From Bisporella sp. PMI_857 (lineage: Eukaryota; Ascomycota; Leotiomycetes; Helotiales; Helotiaceae), in the NCBI GenBank assembly GCA_021307315.1, contig JAJSPD010000104.1, positions 1 to 64,000 on the forward strand: DNA of 64,000 nt. Direction: 5' to 3'. Positions 34,577 to 45,251 of the stretch are shown piece by piece (the stretch's first letter is position 1; each line of letters starts with the position of its first letter). Made by a program: the position numbers and the translations under genes. Under the pieces are notes generated by a model. It was given only the letters and a program-made list of their open reading frames with translations, made no database searches and was not told the DNA's origin.

Positions 34577-37305
34577 ATGTCAGCGCCGCTTCCTCCACGA
34601 CTCAATATGCAACCAGCACCGAGCTCTGGCAATACTGGCGCCCAGCGCCCAGATCTCACCATTATCCAACTCACCACGGAAGGGCCGCAATCGAACACAA
34701 CGCTAACACCTGCTGCTGGCGCATCGACAGTTCCGTCTCGCAAAAAGCGGAATCATCGCGGTGGGAAGAAGAAGCGTAGGAGGCAATCTTTTGCGGTATC
34801 CGTTGAAGATGGGTCCGGTATGCCGCACTCGGCTCGGCCTGGGAACTCGAGTAATGAGACGAGGACAAGTTTCTATAATCGAGGACAGAACCTGAGCGGA
34901 ACGAGTATTGAGAGCGAAGCGCTTCTAGACCATCGGTATGTGCTTGTTGACGAAGGGAGTAGGATAAGCTAATGGATAAAATAGAGAGCAAAAGAGTATG
35001 CGGCCAAGACGATCGAGTGTTATGGCTTTGGGTGCAAATCCCTTTGGACAACAACCTGTTTTTGAATCCCCTACTTCGTATCGACCTACATACCCGAATC
35101 CGTTCTCTGAACGTCAGGTTAGTCGGAAGGCGACAGTTAAAAGTGATAGTGGTGATGAGGACGACGAGAGGGCACCGCTTCTGTCAAGCAGCTCGCGAAT
35201 AAAGACAATGTCAGGGTTGGGCTTTGGTACACAGAGTGGAGACGGCACAAAGCCAAAGCTTAGCAGACAATCATCGAAGTCATCATCGAGGAGCAAGAAG
35301 AGGCAAACTATATATGACAAGATAAGCCCGGCTTTTCCAAGCAATAATGAGGAGTATAATGTCAATTATCCGCCGTCTGTGCCTCAGAGCCCAGAACTAG
35401 GAGCTTCAAATATGGATTTTGGAGATATGCTTGCAAGGGAAGACTTCTCGCCTCCAAATGGAGGGGAATTAACTAGCGAGCATGATGTAGACGAAAATAG
35501 TACTCCCCCGTCTTTCCAAAGACGGCATACCATCGCTTTGCAAGCGCAAGAAGATGTGTGCTTCCCAATTGAAGGCATGTCTGAACTGGGAGACGACGAT
35601 TTAACGAGGCCAGGGGACGGTACGTACCGGAACAACAATGGACCCAGGAGAAGAAGAGCGAAATGGCCAGATTTGACTATGCTAGACGAATGGAGCAGAT
35701 TTGAGAAAGAGGGTAGAAGTGAGGAACGACGGGCAAAGAGAATCACAGAGCCACAACTCATTGGAGGACGACTAAGGCCAGTACATAAAGGCTGGCATCG
35801 CGCTGAGGATGACGCACCTTACAGGTTTACGTACTTCAATGAAGAGTTCCAGAGCACAATTCACAGTCAAACTATATCCGAGTTGGTTCAGCCTGGAAGC
35901 AGTTTCCGCGAGCTTTTCATCCCTGACCGCCCAGAATTAAGTGATTCTGAATCGGATGAGGAGGAAGAGGAAGCCAATCCTATGTTTCGTCAACCAAGGG
36001 ATGATCATCATATCCGACATACAAATGGGCAAAATGGGGATTCGAGAGGTCCCACGCGTCAGACATCGATCGCAGAGACTATACGACCAGGTGGTTCTGT
36101 TGCAGGAGATACTACTCGTCCAGGGTCAGTCAAGGCCGATGAAAAGGGTTCTAGAGAAGCATCGAATGACACGACACCGAACCGCTCCAAATCACCTACA
36201 GCCAGCAATATCGAACCAAACGGCGAGAAGCCAAAACGGTATGGTGAGCGTCCTACATGGTGGCTCGACGTCTTGTCCCCTACGGAAGCTGAGATGAAGG
36301 TCCTTTCTAAGACTTTTGGCATCCATCCGCTCACTGCAGAAGATATCATGATGCAAGAAGCCCGTGAAAAAGTTGAACTCTTCCGAAACTACTACTTCGT
36401 CAACTATCGCTCTTTCGAGCAAGATATGAACAATGAAGACTTCCTAGAGCCTGTAAACATGTATGTTGTGGTCTTCCGCGAAGGCGTTATCAGCTTCCAC
36501 TTCTCTCTGACTCCTCATCCTGCCAACGTCCGCCGGCGGATTCGCCAGCTGAAAGATTATCTTATCCTGAGCTCAGACTGGATCTCTTATGCCATTATTG
36601 ACGATATCACGGATGTCTTCGCCCCGTTAATCCAAAATATCGAGGATGAGGTTGACGATATTGACGATGAGATCCTTAAGATGCACACTGTAGGCGATGA
36701 TGATGATAATAAAGACGAGAAAAAATCTGAAGCAGGCGACGGTACGTCGGGGCAAAGCGGCGGCGATATGCTGCGTCGTGTCGGCAATTGTAGGAAGAAG
36801 GTCATGGGCCTCTATCGATTGCTGGGGAACAAAGCAGATGTTATTAAAGGCTTTGCGAAGCGATGTAATGAGCACTGGGAAATTGCGCCACGCAGCGAGA
36901 TCGGGCTTTATTTGGGTGATATCCAGGATCATATCGTGACCATGACCGGTAACCTTTCACATTACGAAAAGTAAGTCCATTCCTTCTTCCCTTCTTGCCA
37001 GCGTAATATATACTGACGGTCAAGCCAGGATCCTGGCCCGTTCTCACGGCAACTACCTGGCACAAATTAACATCCGAATGAATGAGCGCCAAGAACAAAC
37101 CGCAGACGTCCTCGGCAAGCTTACCGTCCTCGGTACTATTGTCCTGCCTATGAACATAATCACGGGTTTATGGGGCATGAACGTCTGGGTACCAGGACAG
37201 GAGTACGAGGGGGACCTAACCTGGTTCTGGTGCCTCACCGCGGGTCTGTTGGTATTTGGTCTTTCATGCTTCTTCATCGCGAAGTTGTTGTATCGCATAG
37301 TGTAG
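34577..37305 (+). CDS. MNR2: CorA-family magnesium transporter, MNR2/ALR-like
   Basis: Moves Mg2+ across a membrane as a pentameric channel; MNR2 acts at the vacuole and ALR1/2 at the plasma membrane. Exons 34577-34935, 34997-36970 and 37029-37305 give 869 residues. About 400 residues of low-complexity, basic and acidic N-terminal sequence (RKKRNHRGGKKKRRR, SDSESDEEEEE) precede the CorA domain, whose start is near PTWWLDVLSPTEAEMKVL. An acidic insert (GDDDDNKDEKKSEAGDG) lies inside the domain. The signature YGxMN-type loop is present as GLWGMNV in the last exon, between two membrane helices (KLTVLGTIVLPMNIITG and FWCLTAGLLVFGLSCFFIA). The very long N-terminal extension favours MNR2/ALR over the short mitochondrial MRS2 group. 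Which subtype it is cannot be settled by motif alone. Confidence 0.9.
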
Positions 37306-37586
37306 GAGAGATGAGGAAGGTGTACGATTATCGGACGGAGAGAAATGTACATATGACGGCGGGTATACGCAAATGCCGGTGAGGCTAACTTGGAACGTAT
37401 TGGATACTAGCATAGCGGGATGTACAAAAGCAACGATAGAGCGTCTCCCAGTACCTTGTTTCTCGCATGCTGTATGATTTATGCCCGTGGCCATATCACA
37501 CAAATGAATCATTCTCTCACCCAAGGTGAATTTAGTTTATATCCTCATTTAGAGCCCGGAACCTCACAAATAGGCGAACGACACAC

Positions 37587-37659
37587 GCTCCGTTGGTCCA
37601 ATGGTATAAGACGCTGGCACAAACAAGCTAGAGATATTGGTTCGACTCCGGTACGGAGA
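37587..37659 (+). tRNA. tRNA-like Pol III gene with a non-canonical anticodon loop
   Basis: 73 bases that fold as a tRNA. The acceptor stem pairs 6 of 7 (gctccgt with acggaga). There is a D arm with GG in the loop (TGGTCCAATGGT is a good A box), and a T arm ATTGG/CCGGT with loop TTCGACT (the B box GGTTCGACTCC is an exact consensus). The anticodon stem CTGGC/GCTAG closes an eight-base loop of only A and C, so there is no U33 and no readable anticodon. A run of ten T begins four bases after the end. Either a tRNA pseudogene, a tRNA-derived SINE head, or an unusual Pol III transcript. Confidence 0.55.
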
Positions 37660-37663
37660 CATG

Positions 37664-37683
37664 TTTTTTTTTTCTTTTTTTTT
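37664..37683 (+). terminator. T-rich Pol III terminator
   Basis: Ten T, one C and nine T, starting four bases after the tRNA-like fold, as expected for RNA polymerase III termination. Confidence 0.6.
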
Positions 37684-38619
37684 CCCCCTTCTCTTTCTCC
37701 TTGTCGCTTCATCCTCCTATTTACCCCGATGAGGAATATCCTGTTGCAATGAACAACAAATGCTTTTGTTTATAGGAGGGCATTGTATTGAAGCAGGCGC
37801 GATCCAAGCTCGGGGTGGTATGGGATACGTAACACACCACGGCAAGAGAGGGAGAGCGGATCTGCGTGAATCGCGCACGCGCTGAAGCAGTGATATTCTT
37901 TTTATTTCCTGATGTGTCGTAAGGCAATTCTTGGTATGTTGTTCGTTTGCGCTTTGGTCTAATCGCCTAATTATGCTAATACCGAGTTATATAGGGTAGC
38001 AAATACGTCTCTCATTGATGAGTGGTTTTGTCTTGGTTCTAGTATCTTTTATAAGTAGCGGGGAAGTATACTAATAGCATTACTGCAGCGCTGGAGGCTC
38101 CTGGGACTATACTTTGAACAAATTGTTTATACTTTAATAATGAAACTGTGGTTTTGCAACCCTTTCTCCGCCTCTCAAAAGGACAAACAACGTGGTAGTT
38201 TATTGCGCATACTTGTTCAGTGTGGTGTTATATCTATGGTTATTGATATGGATTCTTTTATGATAAAACATAAATTATTATGCGGCTTGTGAGGCTCTGT
38301 GAGGTATAATTTACATGTATAAGTGAGTACGCGAGTACTTCGTTGACCGAGGCTGATTATAATTCATCAGTCGACCTTTTCACATGCCGACCTGCCAACT
38401 TTATATCTCGATTCCACCCAGAACTCAAGGTCGGTTTGAATAAGCTACATCAAAACAAGCACAGAATAGTATTAGCTTACCCATATACCACGAGTGTTGG
38501 CTTATAACCTGGTCCATGTGGGGTTCAGAATAGCCTCGGCTTTCCCCAGCTCGACTTGGCATATATATGGGCTACGTTAAACCACAGCATGACTTCCCAT
38601 TCAACAAACAACCAGCAAA

Positions 38620-39647
38620 ATGTCATTATCCATCGTTGACGCGTGGGCGAACCCGGTGCTCCCATTAAATGAAGGTGTTCCGGAGGTAGCACGGCTGTTC
38701 GCCCAGTCCGGCGCCGACACCACGCTCCTCTCGAAGCGGCGGACCCCAGCGGAGCTGGTAGCGCTGATGGACGAGGCGGGCGTCGGCCAGATCTGCTTAA
38801 GCGCGTGGTATCGGCCCGGCCAGGTCGTCTTCTCGAACGCCGAGGTCGCGGAGTTCACGAGGGCCTATCCGGACCGGTTTATCGGCATTGCTGGCTGCGA
38901 CCTGCTTAATCCTGTCGAGGCGGTTCGGGAACTGAGGAAGTATATCCAGGAGGAAGGGTTCAAGGGATTGAGGGTTGTGCCTTGGTTGTGGGGGCTGCCT
39001 CCCAATGATAAACATTATTGGCCGCTGTATGTTGAGTGCATAGCTTTGGATGTGCCGTTTGTGAGTTTTCGCTTTTGAAATTTCATATTATACCGGAATA
39101 TCTAAACTGATAATCATGAATTAGTTCACTCAGGTTGGGCATACAGGCCCTTTGTGTCCTTCTGAGACTGGTCGGCCAGTCCCTGTAATCATTACCCAGT
39201 TCTCCAGCTGTTCAATACTAACCATACTTAGTATATCGATGAAATCGCTCTCAAGTTCCCGCAGCTCCGTATAGTATGCGGGCACATCGGTTTTCCATGG
39301 ACGCAAGAAATGATCGGCGTTGCATGGAAACACGAGAACGTGTTCATTGACACAAGCGCATATCTCCCAAAGTACTATCCTCCTGTATGTTTTGCCGATT
39401 GCGGTCGCTTTCTGAAATGCGAGCATACACTAACTGTCACTAGGAGCTCATCCAATTCTTAAATACTACGGGAAGGAAAAAGGTACTTTTTGGAACAAAC
39501 TTTCCCCAGCTTTCTTGGAAGGCGTGTGTTGAGCAGGCAAAGAAGTACTTGAAGCTTCGGGAAGGCGTTGCAGAAGACTTCTTTGGTAACAACATTACGA
39601 GGGTGTTAAAATCTAGCAGAACGCAAGGACGAGATGTGAAACTTTAA
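38620..39647 (+). CDS. Amidohydrolase-2 family protein (TIM-barrel metal-dependent hydrolase)
   Basis: Exons 38620-39060, 39125-39184, 39232-39384 and 39444-39647 give 285 residues, with introns of 64, 47 and 59 bp and clear GT-AG sites. The barrel pattern of the ACMSD/2-hydroxy-acid decarboxylase-like group is visible: FIGIAGCDLLNP, GFKGLRVVPWLWGLPPND, VGHTGPLCPSETGRP, LRIVCGHIGFPW and NVFIDTSAYLPKYYP, ending with VLFGTNFPQLSW. In well-studied members an N-terminal HxH binds the metal; here that position reads VDAWANP. Remaining candidate ligands are the His of GHTGP and GHIGFP, and the final Asp position reads Asn (GTNFP). So it is either a variant with an altered site or a non-catalytic member. 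No neighbouring pathway genes hint at a substrate. Confidence 0.85.
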
Positions 39648-40417
39648 GCAAGGGCATCTAGTGATACCTGCTGGCGGGTTTATATAATGTGCAATGTAGT
39701 CAGCTTTATACATAAAGTCAAGATTACTCTCAGAGAGTTTTAAAACATTTAGTTTATTTATTAACCAGACAGCAAACCAACGATTGTTTTCAAGGGGTTT
39801 TGGTTACTGCATTTCGCGATCTACTTGCCAAAAATCTCGCGCCACTCTAAAGCTGGTGGCACGTCTCAACCAGAGCACCCCAAATTGGACGAGGATGCGA
39901 GAGAACATCAGAAATGTTGGGAGAACTACGCAGCATGAGAGGAGGAAGGATTCTGATTAGGATTGAAGAAATCCGCACTTAATGGGGGATCAGAGCAGAA
40001 TCAATTCTGGCAATAGATATGTGGGGTTGGAGCGAAAGTGCTACAAAAGAGGCGTATCGGTGGCGTTGAGCTGAGCTTCTGTATGTCTCGCCTGGCTCAC
40101 GACCCGCATTGAGGCTTGATGGAAATAGTGGAATTGCCTCTTAAACAGAAAACATGGCCGGAGAGCTGAATCTCGCTATATACAACTGCCCAACCATCTT
40201 GCAATGAGGACGCCTCCCTCATGCCATGTGCTACCTTTTAGCGTAAGGCTCTGGGTCACTCTTTCTTTGACTGATAAGCATTGTGCTCCGCCCTCAACTG
40301 GTTGCTTTGCCGGATTCTGAAACACATATTTTCATTCGAAGAATCTTTGAGATTCGGGATAAAAGGATTGTTGAGTCTTTGCTATAGTTTGCTCTAGTTA
40401 CGAGCAGTTTATTAAAG
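39648..40417. other. Intergenic
   Basis: About 770 bases upstream of the glycine-zipper gene. No gene, tRNA or repeat recognised. Confidence 0.4.
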
Positions 40418-41653
40418 ATGGAAGTCCTAGCTTTCTTCGCAGCTAAGGCAGTAGTTGCACATTTTACAGCGACGGTAGTTGGCGGTGCCGCCACAACGGC
40501 TGCCACCGCGGCAGGGGCTCACTTTATAGCTGGCGAAGCTGGGACTCACGCTGCTGCGTATCTGCTCGCTCATGGCTCCTCTAACATCGCAATGCATGTC
40601 GGCGCGAATGCAATAGCATCTACAGCCGCCTCTGTAGCTGTAGCAGGGACCGCTCTGTCGGCAGCATATGTAATAGGAAATGGTGCTTGGAGCGCGTATT
40701 CTGTAAGCAAGAAAGTGGAGGAAATTAGGAAAGAGGCAAATGGTGACGACGCCGGTTCTTCACTCCAGGAGAAAGGACCGTCAAAGCGCACCAGCACCAA
40801 ATCAGCAGAGGATTTCGGCAAAGCGAGCTTGACTCCAGCGGGGATCTTGGTGTTTGAAGGTAGTTCTTACAATGACTCTGTCAATCTCCTCTTGAAGAAC
40901 ATTTTCGCCACAATTTTCCAAGCCGTGGATCTGTTTGTTGCGGAAATGAAACATAAGGACCATAAAGGCAAGCTCAAGACCGAACTGGCGCAGGTAGCAC
41001 CCTGCAGCGGCTGCGGTAAATGCATCGATTTCGACCAGCGGCAGCAAGGCTCCCTGCTTTGCACTTGCGAATGCTCATTTGAGAAGCATCATACCCTATC
41101 TTTGATGCAGCACTTCCAGCAAGGCAGGCCGGGTTTTCTAATCTTGAAAACCATCGCACTCAATATCTACCCGCAGCTGAAGCGTCGTGGCCGCAAGGAA
41201 GGAAAGGAAATTAAGAAGAAGACTCTTAGGACCGGTAATGCTTGTATTGAATGCGGTTGTGGCGACTACGCCGCCATGTACTCCGGGGCCTCGATTTGTG
41301 TGTGTCAGCATGACACGGAAGAGCACAGCGCGTCGTACAATGATTCTCCTACCCGTGAGCTGGATACCTATCTTTCTATTATCGGGGATCGTATTTATAT
41401 GGAGCAACGCCACTTGCGTGGCCCGGATTGGTTAAAGACGTCTTTGTTTCAGATTGAGGATAGTGGCGAGTGTCAGGATTTTGAATTTCGTCGCCATAGG
41501 ACGTTCCATACGGATAATTCGGCGCATGATTATTGCCGTTGTGGGGGTAAGAGGTATTCGGACCATCGTCGTATTTTGGCGACGAGACTTGAGTTTGTTT
41601 GGAATATGAAGGAGAGAGAGGGGGTAAAGGCGGCATATGAAACTAATTGGTAG
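40418..41653 (+). CDS. Glycine-zipper protein with three Cys/His repeats, unknown family
   Basis: Single exon, 411 residues. Residues 1 to about 95 are almost wholly Ala, Gly, Thr, Val and His with recurring small-residue spacing (VVGGAATTAATAAGAHF, AHGSSNIAMHVGANAIAST), like glycine-zipper membrane-inserting segments. A charged linker (KKVEEIRKEANG) and a helical middle follow. The C-terminal half holds three related modules: CSGCGKC...CTCECSFEKH (about 193-225), CIECGCG...CVCQHDTEEH (about 278-308) and YCRCGGKRYSDH (about 385), each ending in a C-x-C/C-x-H pattern that suggests zinc binding. I do not recognise the full architecture. It could be a membrane-active protein with a zinc-based sensor or partner domain, but function is unknown. 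Confidence 0.7.
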   Translation: MEVLAFFAAKAVVAHFTATVVGGAATTAATAAGAHFIAGEAGTHAAAYLLAHGSSNIAMHVGANAIASTAASVAVAGTALSAAYVIGNGAWSAYSVSKKVEEIRKEANGDDAGSSLQEKGPSKRTSTKSAEDFGKASLTPAGILVFEGSSYNDSVNLLLKNIFATIFQAVDLFVAEMKHKDHKGKLKTELAQVAPCSGCGKCIDFDQRQQGSLLCTCECSFEKHHTLSLMQHFQQGRPGFLILKTIALNIYPQLKRRGRKEGKEIKKKTLRTGNACIECGCGDYAAMYSGASICVCQHDTEEHSASYNDSPTRELDTYLSIIGDRIYMEQRHLRGPDWLKTSLFQIEDSGECQDFEFRRHRTFHTDNSAHDYCRCGGKRYSDHRRILATRLEFVWNMKEREGVKAAYETNW

Positions 41654-42682
41654 AGTAGTGGAGAGGAACTTCTTGTTCTACTCTATCCTGTATATGATCA
41701 AAGAATCTGCCTAGATGAATTTGAGATATATCACCTTGTAACTTTACTCGAAAAACAGCTCCCAATGGGTCATCCACTTGCGGGGCCTGAGGCACAGCTA
41801 GGCGGAAGTCCGAATCCGCACGAAGGCCGCGACGGGTAAAGGGTTATTAGGGCTGTAAGCAGGAAAGAAAAAGGAAATAGATCAAAGAAGCGAGCAATGG
41901 ACGACGCGACATTCTCATACTCGCGAAAGTGGTGACAGGTCCGTGCGCACCTAGCCATATACAGGCTTGCCGTCAAGTTGTTTACCAAAAAAAGAAAAAA
42001 GATTTCTGGCCGATAGTGCCATAATATAACGAGTCGGTCAATAACCATATTATTCTCACCCCGCTCTTTGCCAAATAGTGAAACAAATCTTCAGAAACGG
42101 GCCAAGCGCCATATCCAGCTGGCTGCTTTCATTCACTGCATCTCTAGCAGTTTCGATTATGCCAATTGCCAAATGCTTTTGGCACGTAACCGGTCAATCT
42201 AAAATCACAATCTGTATCGGCTTGAAAGCTGTCGATATTTCCATTACCGGGCTGACCATACCTCTGTTGTACTTACCTCGAATTTACAGATTTTTTGATT
42301 ATGTCCGGCAGATTCTCCGCTATATATGACGAGGCTGGAGGTCATGAAGCCTCGGAAGACCACAGATATCCAGAGCGTTGGATTCAAACCAGCCGAGGAC
42401 AGCATAAGGATTGAATAATAACTTCCAGTTTAGTCCATTATTGCAGCCCTTGCTGGTCAAGTGACAAATATTAACCGCTGTACCTTCGTAGGCTGTAGGT
42501 TAGCAATCTATTCGTTATAACCGAAGGTATGTTGGGATGGATGGATGGTCATATCCTGTTCAGCATTATCTTGATAAGCGTGATTTTGTGCGAAATGCTC
42601 TAGTCGTTTTCTAAGGTGCTCAGGGTTTTCAGATATACATGATTGTACCTAACATACAACAAAATCTACAAAGCATCCTATA
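41654..42682. other. Intergenic
   Basis: About 1 kb between the stop codons of two convergent genes. Small open frames only, and no repeat or RNA recognised. Confidence 0.4.
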
Positions 42683-44918
42683 TCACCTCTGATCAAATTG
42701 AATATCTGCTGCGGACACCACCTTTCCGGCTACTATATTCTTGAAAGTGAGGTTGCTGCCTTTACCACCGAAAACTACCTGGATTTCATGACGGAATTCA
42801 TGCACTAATTTACCTAATTTGGTGTTGAATCTACTTTCTGTTTGAGTACCATAATCGAAACTGGGTGGGAAAATTGATTTGATAACGCCAACTTTGTCGG
42901 CCCCTACAGGAAATTAGCCCCATGCTTCTCTCAATTACATCCTGGGGAAATAAGATACTTGGGTGAGAAGTGTGTTCTGGAGCGTCCACCAATGAGGACG
43001 AATATAGGTCATCCTCAAAGACCATTTCACGACCAGGAGTATATGGCCTCTGACAAGATACCGTTCTGGAAGTGCCTTGAACTACCTCATCCCCCTTCAA
43101 TAGTTGCGTTGTTAGCTAGCTGCAGAAGACATGCTGAGAGCAGACTTTGGATAGCTTACCTTAGAGATCAGCCACTTCACCCTGCCGTCACATAACTTCT
43201 CGTTGCTTAACTGGCGATAATAAGCCTTTTCCTCTGGGTCAATACCTTCTCGGAAGGGCAATCCCATAATAAAACCATAATGCCTACGGACGCGCTTCAT
43301 TCGGGGTGCAATGCCCTCAAGCCCGCGGAGCGCTGCACCGCGGACAACTGCAGATTGACTAAGAAGAATCAGCATGATACTCACAATTCTTAGAGGAAGG
43401 ACTTGCGAATGTTCAGGGCGTATTAGAGTGATGTCACCATTCTGCCAGCACCAGTTTTCCAGGGCATTATGGAGATACGGTGACTCAGCGAATCCGCCTA
43501 CAAGAACCACGCGCTAGTGCAAGCACAATATCAGTACCATATCTCGAGATGAATCTTAATAGAAAGGCTACTCAGTACATCAATATTCGAGCCTCTCTTC
43601 ACCTTTATCTCCTTCACTTGTTGACTAATTAGACTAGTGATTTGTGAAACGACAGGATCGAAAAGCGTCTGCATATCTTCGCTGGAGGATGGTTAAATCA
43701 ATGCTAACTGCAATTCTAATAGACTTACTATGTTAGTTTTACCATACGTTCTTCTTCGTCGTAGTGCTCTGAGTCTGGAAGCTCTAACTTAATTGGCCCG
43801 ATCTCTCGTACGTCTCTATCATCACTCAACCCGAAGTCTCGTTTGTATGTCTCGAAGGCTATCATGAATCTGCTTCCTGGGCCTTTTTGTGCAAATGGAA
43901 GATCATCAAAACTTGGCCCGAAACGCTCAGAGAGGAGAGTGTGCAGGTTACGATCTATGTATGTTGCTCCGCACTTCCCACCTATGAAGCAACAAGCAGA
44001 AAAACACGTAAGCCTACATTTCCCAAAATCTTAGAAGGCGACAGAACAGGAAAATCATACCAATGCCAACATGGAGTTCGTCAAATTCCAAGCGTGGTGA
44101 TGTCTGGGTGATGGTGTACGTTGTTATATCAACAGTTCCACCACCACAGTCACATATTAGAATATTTTCATTGGTCTAGACCTCTTAACGATAGTTCAAA
44201 TATTGAGTCGAAAATATACTCATACCTTGACGGCATTCAGAGCGTTAGGATCGGAGAATTTCTTCAACGTTGCTATTGCTGCTGCTTCTGGCTCTGCAAT
44301 AGTGAAAACCTCGTCCCCGATCCGATTCCCGAACCCAGCCCTCTGTGCAGCGACTAGAGTTGCATCCTTCGCTTCATCTGACCATATAGCTGGTAATGTA
44401 ATCCAGCACTCCATGGGGGTAGAATCAAAGATCAGGCTGGTCATTTGCTGACGCAATTTTTTGGATATATAAACGTATACTTCGTGCAGAAAGTCCTCGC
44501 AGACGCCTACAGCCAGGCGAAAAGGGGGTAGCTGCAGCATTCCAGAACCTACCATCTTGGAAAGCGCTGGGTCGTCGTGCTCCCCTACGATAGCATTCTT
44601 ATCAAGCAAAAGTTTCGTCCATGAGTAAGAAATATGTTTCGGCTTAACCTCGAAACCCCACTTGTCTCTATCGATCTGGGGATTTTCGCGAGCATATGCA
44701 ATCCTTGTTGGGGTCTTCCACATAGCATGTTGCTCCCCAGGCCAGGACGAATTGATAGTGATATCATCTATGTCACTCTTGTCCGTGGTAACATAGCTCA
44801 CACCTACGTGAGGTTTTGTGAGCATCATCACTTGCAGCAAAAATTAAGCTAGCCACTTACCAGAGAACGTGGTTCCATAGTCAATTCCGATGATAATCTT
44901 GTGCCGAGTGTTGGACAT
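42683..44918 (-). CDS. Hsp70-like ATPase (fungal non-canonical Hsp70 family)
   Basis: Nine exons: 44918-44861, 44803-44226, 44175-44061, 43981-43729, 43681-43579, 43513-43407, 43358-43160, 43094-42959 and 42903-42683, giving 589 residues. Actin/Hsp70-fold ATPase motifs: IIIGIDYGTTFSG at the N-terminus, ILICDCGGGTVDIT (phosphate 2) and RVVLVGGFAESPYL (adenosine). The C-terminal part is short and does not look like the peptide-binding lid of canonical Hsp70, as in the expanded fungal HSPA12-like group. The intron 43406-43359 has a GC donor (GCAAGT) with AG acceptor; only this choice keeps the conserved PEHSQSAVVRGAALRGLEG region in frame. It is transcribed away from the coiled-coil gene at 45252, and such divergent pairs suggest a joint role. 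Client and process are unknown. Confidence 0.85.
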
Positions 44919-45251
44919 AGCCAGCGTAATAAATGTTGAAGCAGTATATCAGATTCTGTATTGGCTTGATTATTTCCTGCGTGGCTTTTTGAATTGTGAA
45001 TGTTATCCTGGACCGATGGGAAAGACTGAGTTGAGGAGTCACACAACAAGATACAAGAACGCGGTAGCTCTTCTGTAGCCGCGTTCAAAAATGTATTAGC
45101 TGTGTGGGCCTTTCGCTAAGCGCGCGGCTACCGTGCTTCATTCCCTAGCCGGCTGCTTATCCCTGCACTGGCCTTGTAACCACTAACTATAATTATGAGA
45201 AGTGGTTGGCATTTCCCGGTCAACCTCACCACAACTGACAAGTAGCCCAAG
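44919..45251. promoter_or_regulatory. Bidirectional promoter region, Hsp70-like / coiled-coil pair
   Basis: 333 bases separate two divergent start codons, so both promoters must lie here. No specific binding site identified. Confidence 0.4.

Larger units (their letters stand above)
37306..38619. other. Intergenic with a Pol III-like unit
   Basis: About 1.3 kb. It contains the tRNA-like sequence at 37587-37659 and its T-rich terminator; otherwise nothing recognised. The last 100 bases contain a TATA-like word (catatatatggg near 38560) about 60 bases before the next start codon. Confidence 0.45.

Noticed and set aside
34243..34779. 178-codon frame overlapping the start of the magnesium transporter gene
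   Set aside because: It runs in another frame over the transporter's first exon; the transporter chain is continuous and explains the region.
42903..42959. A homopolymer frame break in the Hsp70-like gene near the GGGG run
   Set aside because: A GTATCT donor at 42958 with the TGTAG acceptor gives a 55 bp intron in correct phase, so the gene is intact.
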